Notes: a model not told the origin generated them from the letters alone. Shown: positions 26,227-35,552, counted from the first letter of the stretch. The stretch: 64,000 bases of DNA from Microbacteriaceae bacterium UBA1487 (GCA_002325245.1 DCRR01000014.1:10351-74350), one strand, 5' to 3'. A program made the numbers and translations.

Positions 26227-27864
26227 TCAGCGCTTCGACTTGACGATCTTCTCCTGGTTGACGTCTTCGACCTCGATCGCCTCGAACTCCTCGTGACCGG
26301 GCGAGCTCAGCGTGCGGCCGTCTCCGGTCTGGAAGCCGAGCGAGAACGCGTCGACCTCCTTCTCGAGCGCGGCGAGGGTGTCGTCGTCGAGCACGTTGGT
26401 CTCGCGCAGGGTGTCGAGCACCTTGGTGTTGCGCTTGAGGTGGTCGAGCAGCTCGCTCTCGAAGCGGAGCACGTCCTCGACGGGCACCTTGTCGAGCTTG
26501 CCGTTGGTGCCGGCCCAGATCGAGACGACCTGCTCCTCCACCGGGTACGGCGAGTACTGCGGCTGACGCAGCAGCTCGGTGAGGCGCGCACCGCGGTCGA
26601 GCTGGCGACGGCTGGCCGCATCCAAGTCGGAGGCGAACATTGCGAACGCCTCGAGCGAGCGGTACTGCGCGAGCTCGAGCTTCAGCGTTCCGGAGACCTT
26701 CTTGATGCTCTTGACCTGCGCGTCACCACCGACACGCGACACCGAGATGCCGACGTCGACAGCCGGGCGCTGGTTCGAGTTGAACAGGTCGGACTGCAGG
26801 AAGATCTGGCCGTCGGTGATCGAGATCACGTTGGTGGGGATGTACGCCGAGACGTCGTTGGCCTTCGTCTCGATGATCGGCAGACCCGTCATCGAGCCGG
26901 CGCCGAGCTCGTCCGAGAGCTTCGCGCAGCGCTCGAGCAGACGCGAGTGCAGGTAGAAGACGTCACCCGGGTAGGCCTCGCGTCCCGGCGGACGACGCAG
27001 CAGCAGCGACACGGCACGGTAGGCCTCGGCCTGCTTCGACAGGTCATCGAAGATGATCAGGACGTGCTTGCCGCCGTACATCCAGTGCTGGCCGATGGCC
27101 GAGCCGGTGTAGGGGGCGAGGTACTTGAAGCCCGCGGCGTCGGAGGCCGGAGCCGCGACGATCGTGGTGTACTCCATGGCGCCGGCGTCCTCGAGCGCGC
27201 CCTTGACGGCGGCGATCGTGGAGCCCTTCTGGCCGATGGCGACGTAGATGCAGCGCACCTGCTTGTTGACGTCGCCCGACTCCCAGTTGGCCTTCTGGTT
27301 GATGATCGTGTCGATCGCGATCGCCGTCTTGCCGGTCTGGCGGTCGCCGATGATCAGCTGGCGCTGGCCGCGGCCGATCGGGATCATGGCGTCGATCGCC
27401 TTGATGCCGGTCTGCATCGGCTCGTGCACGCTCTTGCGCTGCATGACGCCGGGCGCCTGCAGCTCGAGGGCGCGGCGGCCTTCGGCCTTGATGTCGCCGA
27501 GGCCGTCGATCGGGGCGCCGAGCGGGTCGACGACGCGACCGAGGAACGCGTCACCGACGGGCACCGAGAGGACCTCACCCGTGCGGGTGACCTCCATGCC
27601 CTCGACGATGCCGGTGAACTCACCGAGCACGATGACACCGATCTCGCTCTCGTCGAGGTTCAGCGCGAGGCCGAGCGTGCCGTCCGCGAAGCGGAGGAGC
27701 TCGTTCGCCATCGCGCCGGGAAGGCCCTCGACGTGCGCGATGCCATCGCCCGCGTCGATGACCGTTCCGACCTCGGTCGTGGCCGATGCGGTCGGCTGGT
27801 ATCCCGCGACGAAATCTTTGAGCGCGTCGCGGATCTCATCGGGGCTGATGGTGATGTCTGCCAT
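26227..27864 (-). CDS. atpA: F1 ATP synthase subunit alpha
   Basis: 545 residues. Nucleotide-binding GDRQTGKTAIAIDT, VGISVSRVGGDAQ, and SISDG-like TNVISITDGQIF are all present. The N-terminal MADITISPDEIRDALKDF fits peripheral-stalk contact with delta. It includes an actinobacterial C-terminal tail of ~30 residues (EVEDVNQEKIVKSKR end). It provides the non-catalytic sites of F1. Confidence 0.98.
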   Translation of the reverse strand: MADITISPDEIRDALKDFVAGYQPTASATTEVGTVIDAGDGIAHVEGLPGAMANELLRFADGTLGLALNLDESEIGVIVLGEFTGIVEGMEVTRTGEVLSVPVGDAFLGRVVDPLGAPIDGLGDIKAEGRRALELQAPGVMQRKSVHEPMQTGIKAIDAMIPIGRGQRQLIIGDRQTGKTAIAIDTIINQKANWESGDVNKQVRCIYVAIGQKGSTIAAVKGALEDAGAMEYTTIVAAPASDAAGFKYLAPYTGSAIGQHWMYGGKHVLIIFDDLSKQAEAYRAVSLLLRRPPGREAYPGDVFYLHSRLLERCAKLSDELGAGSMTGLPIIETKANDVSAYIPTNVISITDGQIFLQSDLFNSNQRPAVDVGISVSRVGGDAQVKSIKKVSGTLKLELAQYRSLEAFAMFASDLDAASRRQLDRGARLTELLRQPQYSPYPVEEQVVSIWAGTNGKLDKVPVEDVLRFESELLDHLKRNTKVLDTLRETNVLDDDTLAALEKEVDAFSLGFQTGDGRTLSSPGHEEFEAIEVEDVNQEKIVKSKR

Positions 27865-27914
27865 GTGAATGCCTATTCGTGTGAGTGGGCTAGTGCCGCT
27901 GTATCTGGGCCGGG

Positions 27915-28706
27915 TCAGCCGGCAAGCTGGAGTCGGAGGTCCGCGAGGCGGGACGCGATGGTGCCGTCGACGACTTCGTCGCCAACCTGCACGCGGAGTC
28001 CGCCGAGGATGCGGTCGTCGATCACGACGTTGAGGATCGGCGTGCGCTCGTAGCGAGCCGTGAGGGTCTGCACGAGCTTCTTCTCGTGCGCCGCGCTGAG
28101 CGGCGCCGCCGACGTGACCGTGGCGACGATGCGACCGTTCGCATCGGCGACGAGGTCCGCGGCGGAGCGCAGCAGCTCGCCAATGCGGCGACCACGCGGG
28201 CTCTGCACGAGGTGACGCACGATCGCGGCGGTGGCGGCGCTGATCAACGAGCCGAGCAGCCGGTCGACGAGAGCCGCCTTCTGCGTGGTGTCGCCGAGAG
28301 TGCTGCCGATCGCGAGCTCGAGCTCGGCGTCGCTGGCGACGGCGCGCTCAACCTCAAAGAGCTCGCGCTCGATCGAGGCCTTGCCGCCCGCCGACTGGGC
28401 GATCGCCCGGATGCCGATCTCCTCGATGCCGTCCAGGAACTCGGCACGGGTCGACCACCGCGCGCTCGCCAGGTCCGACAGGAGCGCCGATGCGGTGGCG
28501 TCGAGTGCTCCGAAGATCGACGTGATCAGGGCCGACTTCTCGAACGCCTCGACGGCCGGGTCGGCGAGGACCGCGCGCAGCTGCGCGGAGCCTTCGATCG
28601 CCCGACCGGCGGAGAGCAGCTGCTCTCCGCTCGCGAGGGTGACGCCCTTGCGCGCGGCGAGGTCCTGCTTCGCCGCCGCGAGGGCGGTCCGAGTCGCCGA
28701 GCCCAT
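27915..28706 (-). CDS. atpH: F1 ATP synthase subunit delta
   Basis: 263 residues, the long actinobacterial form (enterobacterial delta is ~177). The N-terminal helical domain and the C-terminal VDDRILGGLRVQVGDEVVDGT signature are clear. It joins F1 to the b subunits. The start ATG overlaps the atpF stop by one base (TAATG). Confidence 0.95.
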   Translation of the reverse strand: MGSATRTALAAAKQDLAARKGVTLASGEQLLSAGRAIEGSAQLRAVLADPAVEAFEKSALITSIFGALDATASALLSDLASARWSTRAEFLDGIEEIGIRAIAQSAGGKASIERELFEVERAVASDAELELAIGSTLGDTTQKAALVDRLLGSLISAATAAIVRHLVQSPRGRRIGELLRSAADLVADANGRIVATVTSAAPLSAAHEKKLVQTLTARYERTPILNVVIDDRILGGLRVQVGDEVVDGTIASRLADLRLQLAG

Positions 28707-29251
28707 TACTTGCTCGCCTTCTCGAGGTCAGCCAGGAAGCGGTCGACGACGCCGGCCGACTTCTTGTCATCGCTGAGGTTCTCGCCGATCACGCCGGACG
28801 CGAGGTCCAGTGCGAGCGAGCCGACCTCAGCACGCAGCGAGACGAGGGCCGCCTGACGCTCGGCCTCGATCTGCACCTGCGCGTTCGCGGTGATGCGCGC
28901 GGCTTCGGCGCTCGCCTGCTCCTTGAGCTCGGCGAGGATCTGCGCGCCTTCGGCGCGCGCCTTGTCGCGGATCTGTGCGGCCTCGGCACGCGCCTCGGCG
29001 AGCTGAGCGTTGTACTCGTCGAGTGCGGCCGAGGCGCTGGCCTGGGCCTCCTCGGCGCGCTTGATGCCGCCCTCGATCGCGTCCTTGCGCTCGTCGAGCG
29101 TCTTGTTGACTGCCGGCAGCACCTTCCAGAAGAAGAATGCGAGCAGGACAACGAAGACGACGAGCGACCAGAAGACGTCGTAGAACTCCGGGAAGAGGAG
29201 CGAGAACTCGGTCTCGGTTTCCTCTTCGGCGGCCAGGAATGCGTTCAGCAT
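28706..29251 (-). CDS. atpF: Fo ATP synthase subunit b
   Basis: 181 residues. A single membrane helix (~25-45, FYDVFWSLVVFVVLLAFFFWKVLP) is followed by a long Ala/Glu-rich amphipathic helix (~50-165), the peripheral stalk. GGAGG lies just upstream of the ATG. It is in the standard position between atpE and atpH. Confidence 0.96.
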   Translation of the reverse strand: MLNAFLAAEEETETEFSLLFPEFYDVFWSLVVFVVLLAFFFWKVLPAVNKTLDERKDAIEGGIKRAEEAQASASAALDEYNAQLAEARAEAAQIRDKARAEGAQILAELKEQASAEAARITANAQVQIEAERQAALVSLRAEVGSLALDLASGVIGENLSDDKKSAGVVDRFLADLEKASK

Positions 29252-29276
29252 TCCGCCTCCTTAGGTTTCGGGGTGA

Positions 29277-29501
29277 CTACGGGAACGGGATGAAGCCGAC
29301 GGCGATCGCGACGAAGGCGAGCGCCTCGGTGAACGCGATGCCGAGGAACATCAGACCGGTCAGACGGCCCTGCAGCTCGGGCTGACGCGCAACCGACTCG
29401 ACGGTCTTGCCGACGACGATGCCGACGCCGATGGCCGGGCCGATGGTCGCGACGCCGAAGGCGAGCGGGGCGATGTGACCAGTGACTTCAGCGAGGTTCA
29501 C
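29277..29501 (-). CDS. atpE: Fo ATP synthase subunit c
   Basis: 74 residues with two membrane helices joined by the polar loop RQPELQGRL. The first helix has the GVATIGPAIGVGIVVGK glycine pattern. The ion-binding carboxylate is Glu in FTEALAF, with no extra polar ligand pattern for sodium, so a proton ring is likely. Start is GTG. Confidence 0.97.
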   Translation of the reverse strand: MNLAEVTGHIAPLAFGVATIGPAIGVGIVVGKTVESVARQPELQGRLTGLMFLGIAFTEALAFVAIAVGFIPFP

Positions 29502-29547
29502 GGTTTTTCCTTTCGGTGGAGAGTGTTCGCGGCGGGCGCCGGAACGA

Positions 29548-30381
29548 TTAGTGCTCGTCGGCCAGCGAGAGCTGGATGTAGACGGCGGCGAGGAAGGTGA
29601 AGACGTAGGCCTGCAGGACGGCGACGAGGATCTCGAACAGCGTGAAGATGAAGCCGAACGCGAGGGTGCCGATGCCGAGGAAGCCGAGGAGGTTTCCTTC
29701 AGCCAGGACGGTGAAGAAGAAGAAGTGCGTCGCCGAGAAGCACAGCACGAGCAGCATGTGGCCGGCGACCATGTTCATCAGGAGACGCAGGGTGAGCGTG
29801 ACCGGGCGCAGGATGAAGGTCGACAGGAACTCCATGATCGCCACGAGCGGCAGCACGATCGCGGGAACGCCCGCGGGGAACAGCGCGCTCTTGAAGAAGT
29901 TGAGCCCGTGCTTCTTGATGCCGGCGTAGATGAACATCACGTAGGCGATCACGGCGAGCACGAGCGGCAGGCCGATGACCGACGATCCGGCGATATTGAG
30001 GCCCGGGATGATTCCGGTGAGGTTCAGTCCGAGGATCAGGAAGAACATCGCCATCAGGATCGGCATGAAGCGCTTGCCGTCCTTCTCGCCGAGCGTCTCG
30101 ATCACGATGTTCTGGCGCACGAAGCCGATCGCCATCTCGGTGACGACCTGGCCGCGACCGGGAACGACGCTCATCTTGCGGGTGCCGAGCCAGAACAGCA
30201 GCATCAGCACGGCCACGACGAGCAGCCGGATGATCATGATCCGGTTCAGCTCGAAAGGAGTTCCGGCGAAGAGAACCGCATCGGGGAAGAAATCCGCGAG
30301 GGTGGGACCGTGGAAACCACCGTCACCCGTTTCGTCATCTGTGGCGAACGGGAGGAGGGAGGCGAGGGCGGAAGCTAGCAG
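29548..30381 (-). CDS. atpB: Fo ATP synthase subunit a, probable CTG start
   Basis: 277 residues if started at CTG. The first ATG in frame (30237) would delete the N-terminal ~48 residues, which include FHGPTLADFFPDAVLF and GTPFELNRI, conserved in actinobacterial subunit a. No ATG, GTG or TTG exists in frame between the upstream stop and that ATG. The only start-like site is CTG at 30381 with CAGGAG six bases upstream. The functional Arg helix (LTLRLLMNMVAGHM) is intact. The protein forms the proton half-channels against the c-ring. Confidence 0.9.
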   Translation of the reverse strand: MLASALASLLPFATDDETGDGGFHGPTLADFFPDAVLFAGTPFELNRIMIIRLLVVAVLMLLFWLGTRKMSVVPGRGQVVTEMAIGFVRQNIVIETLGEKDGKRFMPILMAMFFLILGLNLTGIIPGLNIAGSSVIGLPLVLAVIAYVMFIYAGIKKHGLNFFKSALFPAGVPAIVLPLVAIMEFLSTFILRPVTLTLRLLMNMVAGHMLLVLCFSATHFFFFTVLAEGNLLGFLGIGTLAFGFIFTLFEILVAVLQAYVFTFLAAVYIQLSLADEH

Positions 30382-30441
30382 TGCTTTCTCCTGCTTCGGG
30401 GCGTGCGGTGACGCGGGCGAATTAGGGGGAAGGTTCGCTTC

Positions 30442-30469
30442 ACCCTATCAACATTTTCGGGTGGTCAGG
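30442..30469 (-). promoter_or_regulatory. Probable atp operon promoter
   Basis: Minus-strand CCTGAC, 16 bases, TAGGGT. The -35 box overlaps the stop codon of the atpI-like gene. The predicted transcript start is ~55 bases before the atpB CTG. It would drive atpB to atpC apart from the upstream genes. Confidence 0.45.
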
Positions 30470-30902
30470 GACGCTCGTCGGGCAGATCGATGTCGCTCAC
30501 GTACGGAACGCGCGAGCGCTGGAACGCGAGCACGTCGACCACGAGCGAGCCGAGCACGGCGACGATGACGCTGCCGAAGAACACGTACGGGTCCAGCCAA
30601 TCCTGCGTGCGGAGCCAGATGGCGGCGATCAGGAAGACGACGAGCTTGAGAACCCAGGCGCCGAGGACGACACCGAAGAAGAGCGGACTCCCCGGGTCCC
30701 CCGTCGTCAGCCGGGCCGCCAGCAGGATGCTCGCGGCCGTGACGCCCATGAAGAGCGCGGCCAGCGCGGCCCCGAGGACGCCGCCCCAGAGCCCCGGCAT
30801 GCCGAAGACCAGGTAGCCGACGACACCGCCCACGACCGCGACGGCGATCGCCAGGATGGCGCCGTAGCGCAGGGCACGAGTCAGAATCGGGGCAACACTC
30901 AT
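30465..30902 (-). CDS. atpI: AtpI-like small membrane protein
   Basis: 145 residues with four membrane helices (about 15-35, 43-65, 75-100 and 110-130) and a polar C-terminal tail. Position immediately before atpB and length fit the ATP synthase I protein, proposed to help c-ring assembly or Mg uptake. Sequence conservation in this family is low, so the call rests mainly on topology and position. Its ATG overlaps the upstream transferase stop by one base (TGATG). Confidence 0.75.
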   Translation of the reverse strand: MSVAPILTRALRYGAILAIAVAVVGGVVGYLVFGMPGLWGGVLGAALAALFMGVTAASILLAARLTTGDPGSPLFFGVVLGAWVLKLVVFLIAAIWLRTQDWLDPYVFFGSVIVAVLGSLVVDVLAFQRSRVPYVSDIDLPDERP

Positions 30903-32203
30903 CAGGAGTCCTCTCGGTGGAGCCGACGATAGGCGTCGAGCGCCTCGGGGTCGTCGGCCGGGACCTCGGGTGCGTCGTCGGACGCCGCATCGAGCGGGTC
31001 GAAACGGTCGAGGGGGTCGGTATCGGGGCCGTCCTCCGCCAGCTGAGCGGCGGCCTCCAGGCGCTTGCGACGGCTGAGCGGCGCGAGCGTGACGATCGTG
31101 CAGATCGCCAGGGCCGCGAGGGTGAACGTCAGCGGCCACCACCAGTCGGCGATCACCAGGAACAGGAAGCAGCCGACCGAGGCGGCGGCGGTCCAGCCGT
31201 ACAGGATCAGCACGGCGTGGAAGTGCGTGTGACCCATGTCGAGCAGGCGGTGGTGCAGGTGCTGGCGGTCGGCCGAGAAGGGCGACTTGCCGGCGCGGAG
31301 CCGGCGGATCACAGCAAGGCCGAAGTCGAGCAGCGGGATCACGAGGACGGCGAACGGCAGCAGGATCGGGATGAAGGCCGGCAGGAGTCCGCTCGCGCCG
31401 AGCAGCTGGTTGCTGTCGACGGCGCCCTGGCCGGTGATGCGCGCCGGGTCGATCGTGCCGGTCACCGCGAGCGCCGAGGTGGCCATCAGCAGGCCGACGA
31501 GCATCGATCCGGCGTCGCCCATGAACATCTTCGCGGGGTGCCAGTTCAGCGGCAGGAACCCCACGCACGCGCCGATCAGCACGGCGCTGACGAGCGAGGC
31601 CAGGTTGAAGTAGTCGCTCTGCTCGGTCGGCCCGTAGGTGATCACGTACGTGTAGATGAAGAAGACGCCGTTGGCGATGATCGCGACGCCCGCCACGAGG
31701 CCGTCGAGGCCGTCGACGAAGTTGACGGCGTTCATCACGAGCACCACGGTGAAGACGCTGATCACCAGCGACATCGTCGGGGAGATGAGCGCGAGCGTTC
31801 CGCCGGGGATCGGAATCGCCCCCAGTTGCACACCCTGCCAGGCGAGCACGAAGGCGGCGATGAACTGCCCGGCGAGCTTGGTCAGCCAGTCGAGATCCCA
31901 GACGTCGTCGGCCACGCCGAGCAGCACGATGATCGAGGCCGCCCCGATCACCGCGAGGATCTTGCCCGGCTCGTCGTAGACGAGCGAGAGCGGCGGCAGC
32001 AGCGCCCCGATTCCGAACGCGATCACGACGCCTGCGAACATCGCGATGCCGCCGAGCCGCGGGGTCGGCCGCGTGTGCACGTCACGCTCGCGCACCTTCG
32101 GGTAGAGCCGGTGCTTGAGGCTCAGCCGATAGATGACGATGGCGAGCACGAACGTGACGATCGCCGCGATCAGGGCGACCGCGACGTAGAAGATCATGCG
32201 CAT
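30902..32203 (-). CDS. WecA/MraY-family undecaprenyl-phosphate sugar-1-phosphate transferase
   Basis: 433 residues, about eleven membrane helices. Catalytic motifs are present: DVHTRPTPRLGG, LLGVADDVWDLDW, AVNFVDGLDGLVAG, MFMGDAGSMLVG and HLHHRLL. The pattern fits a GlcNAc-1-phosphate or similar transferase that begins teichoic acid, arabinogalactan or other wall-glycan synthesis, not MraY itself. The acidic C-terminal tail (~60 residues) is cytoplasmic. Start at ATG 32203 or ATG 32197 (ATGA overlap with sua5). Its place between sua5 and atp is conserved in actinobacteria. Confidence 0.92.
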   Translation of the reverse strand: MRMIFYVAVALIAAIVTFVLAIVIYRLSLKHRLYPKVRERDVHTRPTPRLGGIAMFAGVVIAFGIGALLPPLSLVYDEPGKILAVIGAASIIVLLGVADDVWDLDWLTKLAGQFIAAFVLAWQGVQLGAIPIPGGTLALISPTMSLVISVFTVVLVMNAVNFVDGLDGLVAGVAIIANGVFFIYTYVITYGPTEQSDYFNLASLVSAVLIGACVGFLPLNWHPAKMFMGDAGSMLVGLLMATSALAVTGTIDPARITGQGAVDSNQLLGASGLLPAFIPILLPFAVLVIPLLDFGLAVIRRLRAGKSPFSADRQHLHHRLLDMGHTHFHAVLILYGWTAAASVGCFLFLVIADWWWPLTFTLAALAICTIVTLAPLSRRKRLEAAAQLAEDGPDTDPLDRFDPLDAASDDAPEVPADDPEALDAYRRLHREDS

Positions 32204-32871
32204 CGTTCGGCCCCGACCACCCGAATGATCTCGGCGTCGGGAATCACCCCGTGGCGGACGATGCGCAGCTTGCCCTCGGGATGCTCGAGTGCCGTCGCGT
32301 CGACGATGGTCGACCCGGAGCGCGGATCGGCGCTCGGATAGCTGGAGCCCACCGGGCCGGCGTCGAGGTAGACCGCGACGCGCTCCCCCAGCATGCGCTC
32401 CGCCTCCTCGGCGGTGGTGGCGGCGGGCTCCCCGGTCAGGTTGGCGCTCGACACGGCGAGCGGCCCCGTCTCGGAGAGCAGTTCGAGGGCGATCGGGTCG
32501 GCCGGCTGACGCAGGGCGACCGTCCCGCGCGTCTCGCCGAGATCCCATTCCAGAGTGCTGCGCGCGCGGAGGATCACCGTGAGGCCTCCCGGCCAGAACT
32601 CCTCGACGAGTCGGCGGACCTCGGGCGGCACCACTTCGGCCAGCGCGTCGAGGGTCGGGATCCCCGGCACGAGCACGGGCGGCGGCGAGGTGCGACCGCG
32701 CCCCTTCGCCTCCAGCAGCGCGTCGACGGCGTCCGGAGAGAAGGCATCCGCCGCCACCCCGTAGACGGTGTCGGTGGGGATGACGACGAGTTCGCCTCGC
32801 CCGAGCGCCGCCCGAGAAAGCCGCATCCCCGTCAGCAGCTCGGACGGGACCGAAGTGTCGTAGCGCGCCAT
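32194..32871 (-). CDS. Threonylcarbamoyl-AMP synthase (Sua5/YrdC family)
   Basis: 225 residues. YrdC fold with GELVVIPTDTVYGVAADAF, SPPPVLVP, FWPGGLTVIL, ALRQPADP and PLAVSSANLTGEPA. It is a single-domain form without the extra Sua5 C-terminal domain. The enzyme uses threonine, bicarbonate and ATP to make the precursor of the t6A37 modification in ANN-decoding tRNAs. It is commonly downstream of prmC; here a HAD gene on the other strand intervenes. Confidence 0.95.
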   Translation of the reverse strand: MARYDTSVPSELLTGMRLSRAALGRGELVVIPTDTVYGVAADAFSPDAVDALLEAKGRGRTSPPPVLVPGIPTLDALAEVVPPEVRRLVEEFWPGGLTVILRARSTLEWDLGETRGTVALRQPADPIALELLSETGPLAVSSANLTGEPAATTAEEAERMLGERVAVYLDAGPVGSSYPSADPRSGSTIVDATALEHPEGKLRIVRHGVIPDAEIIRVVGAERCA

Positions 32872-32929
32872 GTCGGGTCCATGTTATCGGCGCGCGGCCG
32901 AAGGCGAGGTGCGAGAGGATGGAACGGCC

Positions 32930-33547
32930 ATGACCCTTCTCTTTGTCTTCGACATGGACGACGTCCTCTACGACTACGACTGGCGACGCCGGATGGAGGG
33001 TCTCGTCGAGCTGACGGGGGTGCCCTTCGCCGAGCTGCGGCGACGCTGGTGGCACGACGAGGGCGAATTCGCTGCCGAGGCCGGCGGCTTCCCCGACGCC
33101 GACAGCTACCACCGCGCCGCCCTCGCCGCCTTCGGCGCCGAGGTCAGTGTCGAGGACTGGATCAGCAACCGCCGTCACGCAATGACCCCGTTTCCGGACT
33201 CCTTCGCCGCCGTGGCGCGGGCGCGCGAGCTCGGGGCGGTGAGCCTGCTGACCAACAACGGGCCGCTCGTGCACGCGCACCTCGCGACGCTGGCGCACGA
33301 GCTCGTCGACCTGTTCGAGCCGGACGACCTGCGCACCTCCAGCTTCTACGGCGCACGGAAGCCCGATCCGCTGGTCTTCGAGCGGATGCTCGAGAGCTAC
33401 CGGGCCGACCCGCGCGACGTGTTCTTCGCCGACGATCTGCCCGAGAACGTCGCGAGCGCCGCGGGCCTCGGCATCACGGCGCACCACTTCACGGATCCTG
33501 CGGGGCTGCGCGCCGCCATCGAGGACTTCGCCGCGTCGCGCGGCTGA
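32930..33547 (+). CDS. HAD-family hydrolase
   Basis: 205 residues from the ATG at 32930. Motif I is FDMDDVLYD with nucleophile and acid Asp, motif II LLTNNG, motif III Lys in GARKPDPLVF, motif IV FFADDLPENV. A helical cap lies between motifs I and II. Predicted phosphatase; substrate unknown, with general resemblance to IA-subfamily enzymes. It is the only plus-strand gene in the 22.2-42.5 kb block and separates sua5 from prmC. Confidence 0.9.
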   Translation: MTLLFVFDMDDVLYDYDWRRRMEGLVELTGVPFAELRRRWWHDEGEFAAEAGGFPDADSYHRAALAAFGAEVSVEDWISNRRHAMTPFPDSFAAVARARELGAVSLLTNNGPLVHAHLATLAHELVDLFEPDDLRTSSFYGARKPDPLVFERMLESYRADPRDVFFADDLPENVASAAGLGITAHHFTDPAGLRAAIEDFAASRG

Positions 33548-33558
33548 GCCGATCCGCG

Positions 33559-34452
33559 CTAGCGGGTGGCGGTGGTCGCGCGATCGCGACCCAGCAGGTC
33601 TCGGTGCGTCATCGTCATCCGCCAGCCGTCCGCTTCCAGCAGCGCGCGCACGGCGGGACCCTGCTGCTCGGCGTGCTCCAGGACGAGCCCGCCGCCGGGG
33701 CGCAGCCAGGCGAGCGCACGGCGCGAGATGATCCGAACGAGGTCGAGACCGTCCGCTCCCCCGAACAGCGCCATCTCGGGGTCGTGCAGGCGCACCTCGG
33801 GATCGCGCGGGATCGCGCCCTGCGGAATGTACGGCGGGTTCGACACGACGACGTCGAAGGATTCCGCGGCGTCGGGCAGCACCTCGGCGAGATCGCCGAA
33901 GACGAGCCGCAGGTTCTCCCCGGCCAGCTCGCGCGCATTCTGCTTCGCCCAGATGAAGGCGGCGGGCGACGCCTCCACGGCGACAACGCTCGCGTGCGAG
34001 ACCTCGGTCGCCAGCGAGATCGCGATCGCCCCGCTGCCGGTGCCGAGATCCAGAGCGCGCGGCTCGGGATGCGGGACCTCGAGGAGCGCGTCGATCGCCA
34101 GCTGCGCCGCGAGCTCGGTCTCCGGCCGCGGCACGAAGACGCCGGGGCCGACGGCGAGCTCGAGGTGGCGGAACGGGGCTCGGCCGGTGATGTGCTGCAG
34201 CGGCTCCCGAGCGGCCCGGCGCTCGACCGCGGTCGCGACCGCGAGGTAGTCCTCGAGTCCCAGCTCCGAACCGCCGATCGACCGCGCCTGCACCTGGCCG
34301 CGCGAGATCCCCAGGACGTGCCCGACGAGCAGCTCGGCATCGACCTCGGGGTTCGGCACCCCGGCGGCCGCGAGCGTGCCGACCGCCCACTCGCGCACGG
34401 CGTCGAGACGGCGCGCGCGTGCTGCGTCGGGGGACGCCGCGGGGTCGGTCAT
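33559..34452 (-). CDS. prmC: Peptide chain release factor glutamine methyltransferase
   Basis: 297 residues. N-terminal helical release-factor-binding domain, PRPETE, the SAM-binding ALDLGTGSGAIAISLA, and catalytic VVSNPPYIPQGAIP. It methylates the Gln of the GGQ motif of release factors, and it lies directly downstream of prfA, its substrate gene. ATG start 17 bases after the prfA stop. Confidence 0.95.
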   Translation of the reverse strand: MTDPAASPDAARARRLDAVREWAVGTLAAAGVPNPEVDAELLVGHVLGISRGQVQARSIGGSELGLEDYLAVATAVERRAAREPLQHITGRAPFRHLELAVGPGVFVPRPETELAAQLAIDALLEVPHPEPRALDLGTGSGAIAISLATEVSHASVVAVEASPAAFIWAKQNARELAGENLRLVFGDLAEVLPDAAESFDVVVSNPPYIPQGAIPRDPEVRLHDPEMALFGGADGLDLVRIISRRALAWLRPGGGLVLEHAEQQGPAVRALLEADGWRMTMTHRDLLGRDRATTATR

Positions 34453-34469
34453 CACCGGGAGCGACACGA

Positions 34470-35549
34470 TCAGGACTCGTCGCCGAGGGCGGCCAGACGG
34501 GCCTCCTCGTCGGCGCGAATGCACGACTCGATCACCGGTTCGAGCGCCCCGTTGAGCACGGCGTCGAGGTTGTAGGCCTTGTAGCCGGTGCGGTGATCGG
34601 CGATGCGGTTCTCGGGGAAGTTGTAGGTCCGGATCCGCTCGGAGCGGTCCATGCCGCGGATCTGGCTGCGGCGCGCGTCGCTCGCGATCGCGTCGAGCTC
34701 CTCCTGCTGCTTCGCCAGCAGCCGGGCGCGCAGCACGCGCATGCCCGCTTCACGGTTCTGCAGCTGACTCTTCTCGTTCTGCATGCTCACGACGATGCCG
34801 GTCGGAACGTGCGTGATTCGCACCGCCGAGTCGGTCGTGTTGACGCTCTGGCCGCCGGGACCGGAGGAGCGAAAGACGTCGATCTTGAGATCGTTGGGGT
34901 TGATCTCGACCTCTTCGGGCTCATCGACCTCGGGGAAGACGAGCACGCCCGTCGTCGAGGTGTGGATGCGGCCCTGCGACTCGGTCGCCGGCACCCGCTG
35001 GACGCGGTGCACCCCGCCCTCGTACTTGAGGTGGGCCCAGACGCCCTGGGCGGGGTCGCTCGAGCTTCCCTTGATGGCGAGCTGCACGTCCTTGTAGCCG
35101 CCGAGGTCGGACTCGGTGCGCTCCAGCAGCTCGGTCTTCCAGCCCTTGCTCTCGGCGTAGTGCACGTACATGCGCACCAGGTCCGCCGCGAACAGTGCCG
35201 ACTCCTCGCCGCCCTCGCCGCCCTTGATCTCCATGATCACGTCGCGCCCGTCGTCGGGGTCGCGCGGGATCAGCAGCCGGCGCAGCTTCTCTGCCGCGAC
35301 CGGGATCGCCTCTTCGAGCGCGGGGATCTCCTCGGCGAAGGTGGCGTCCTCCGCCGCGAGCTCGCGAGCGGCCTCGAGGTCGTCGCTGAGCTTCTGCCAC
35401 TCCGAGTGCGCCGCGACGATCCGGCTCAACTCGGCGTAGCGCCGGTTGACCTTCTTCGAGCGCGCCGGATCGGCGTGCAGCGCGGGGTCGGAGAGCTGCT
35501 GCTGCAGGTCCTCGTGCTCGGCGAGGAGCCCGGCGACGGACTCGAACAC
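34470..35549 (-). CDS. prfA: Peptide chain release factor 1
   Basis: 359 residues. The catalytic GGQ is in SSGPGGQSVNTTDSAVR, and the codon-reading tripeptide PAT (VPATESQGR) marks RF1 rather than RF2, so it recognises UAA and UAG. No frameshift site is present. The GTG start is three bases after the rho stop. Confidence 0.97.
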   Translation of the reverse strand: MFESVAGLLAEHEDLQQQLSDPALHADPARSKKVNRRYAELSRIVAAHSEWQKLSDDLEAARELAAEDATFAEEIPALEEAIPVAAEKLRRLLIPRDPDDGRDVIMEIKGGEGGEESALFAADLVRMYVHYAESKGWKTELLERTESDLGGYKDVQLAIKGSSSDPAQGVWAHLKYEGGVHRVQRVPATESQGRIHTSTTGVLVFPEVDEPEEVEINPNDLKIDVFRSSGPGGQSVNTTDSAVRITHVPTGIVVSMQNEKSQLQNREAGMRVLRARLLAKQQEELDAIASDARRSQIRGMDRSERIRTYNFPENRIADHRTGYKAYNLDAVLNGALEPVIESCIRADEEARLAALGDES

Positions 35550-35552
35550 CGC

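Noticed and set aside
29548..30237. atpB starting at the first ATG
   Set aside because: It would lack the conserved N-terminal ~48 residues; the CTG with a good ribosome site fits better.
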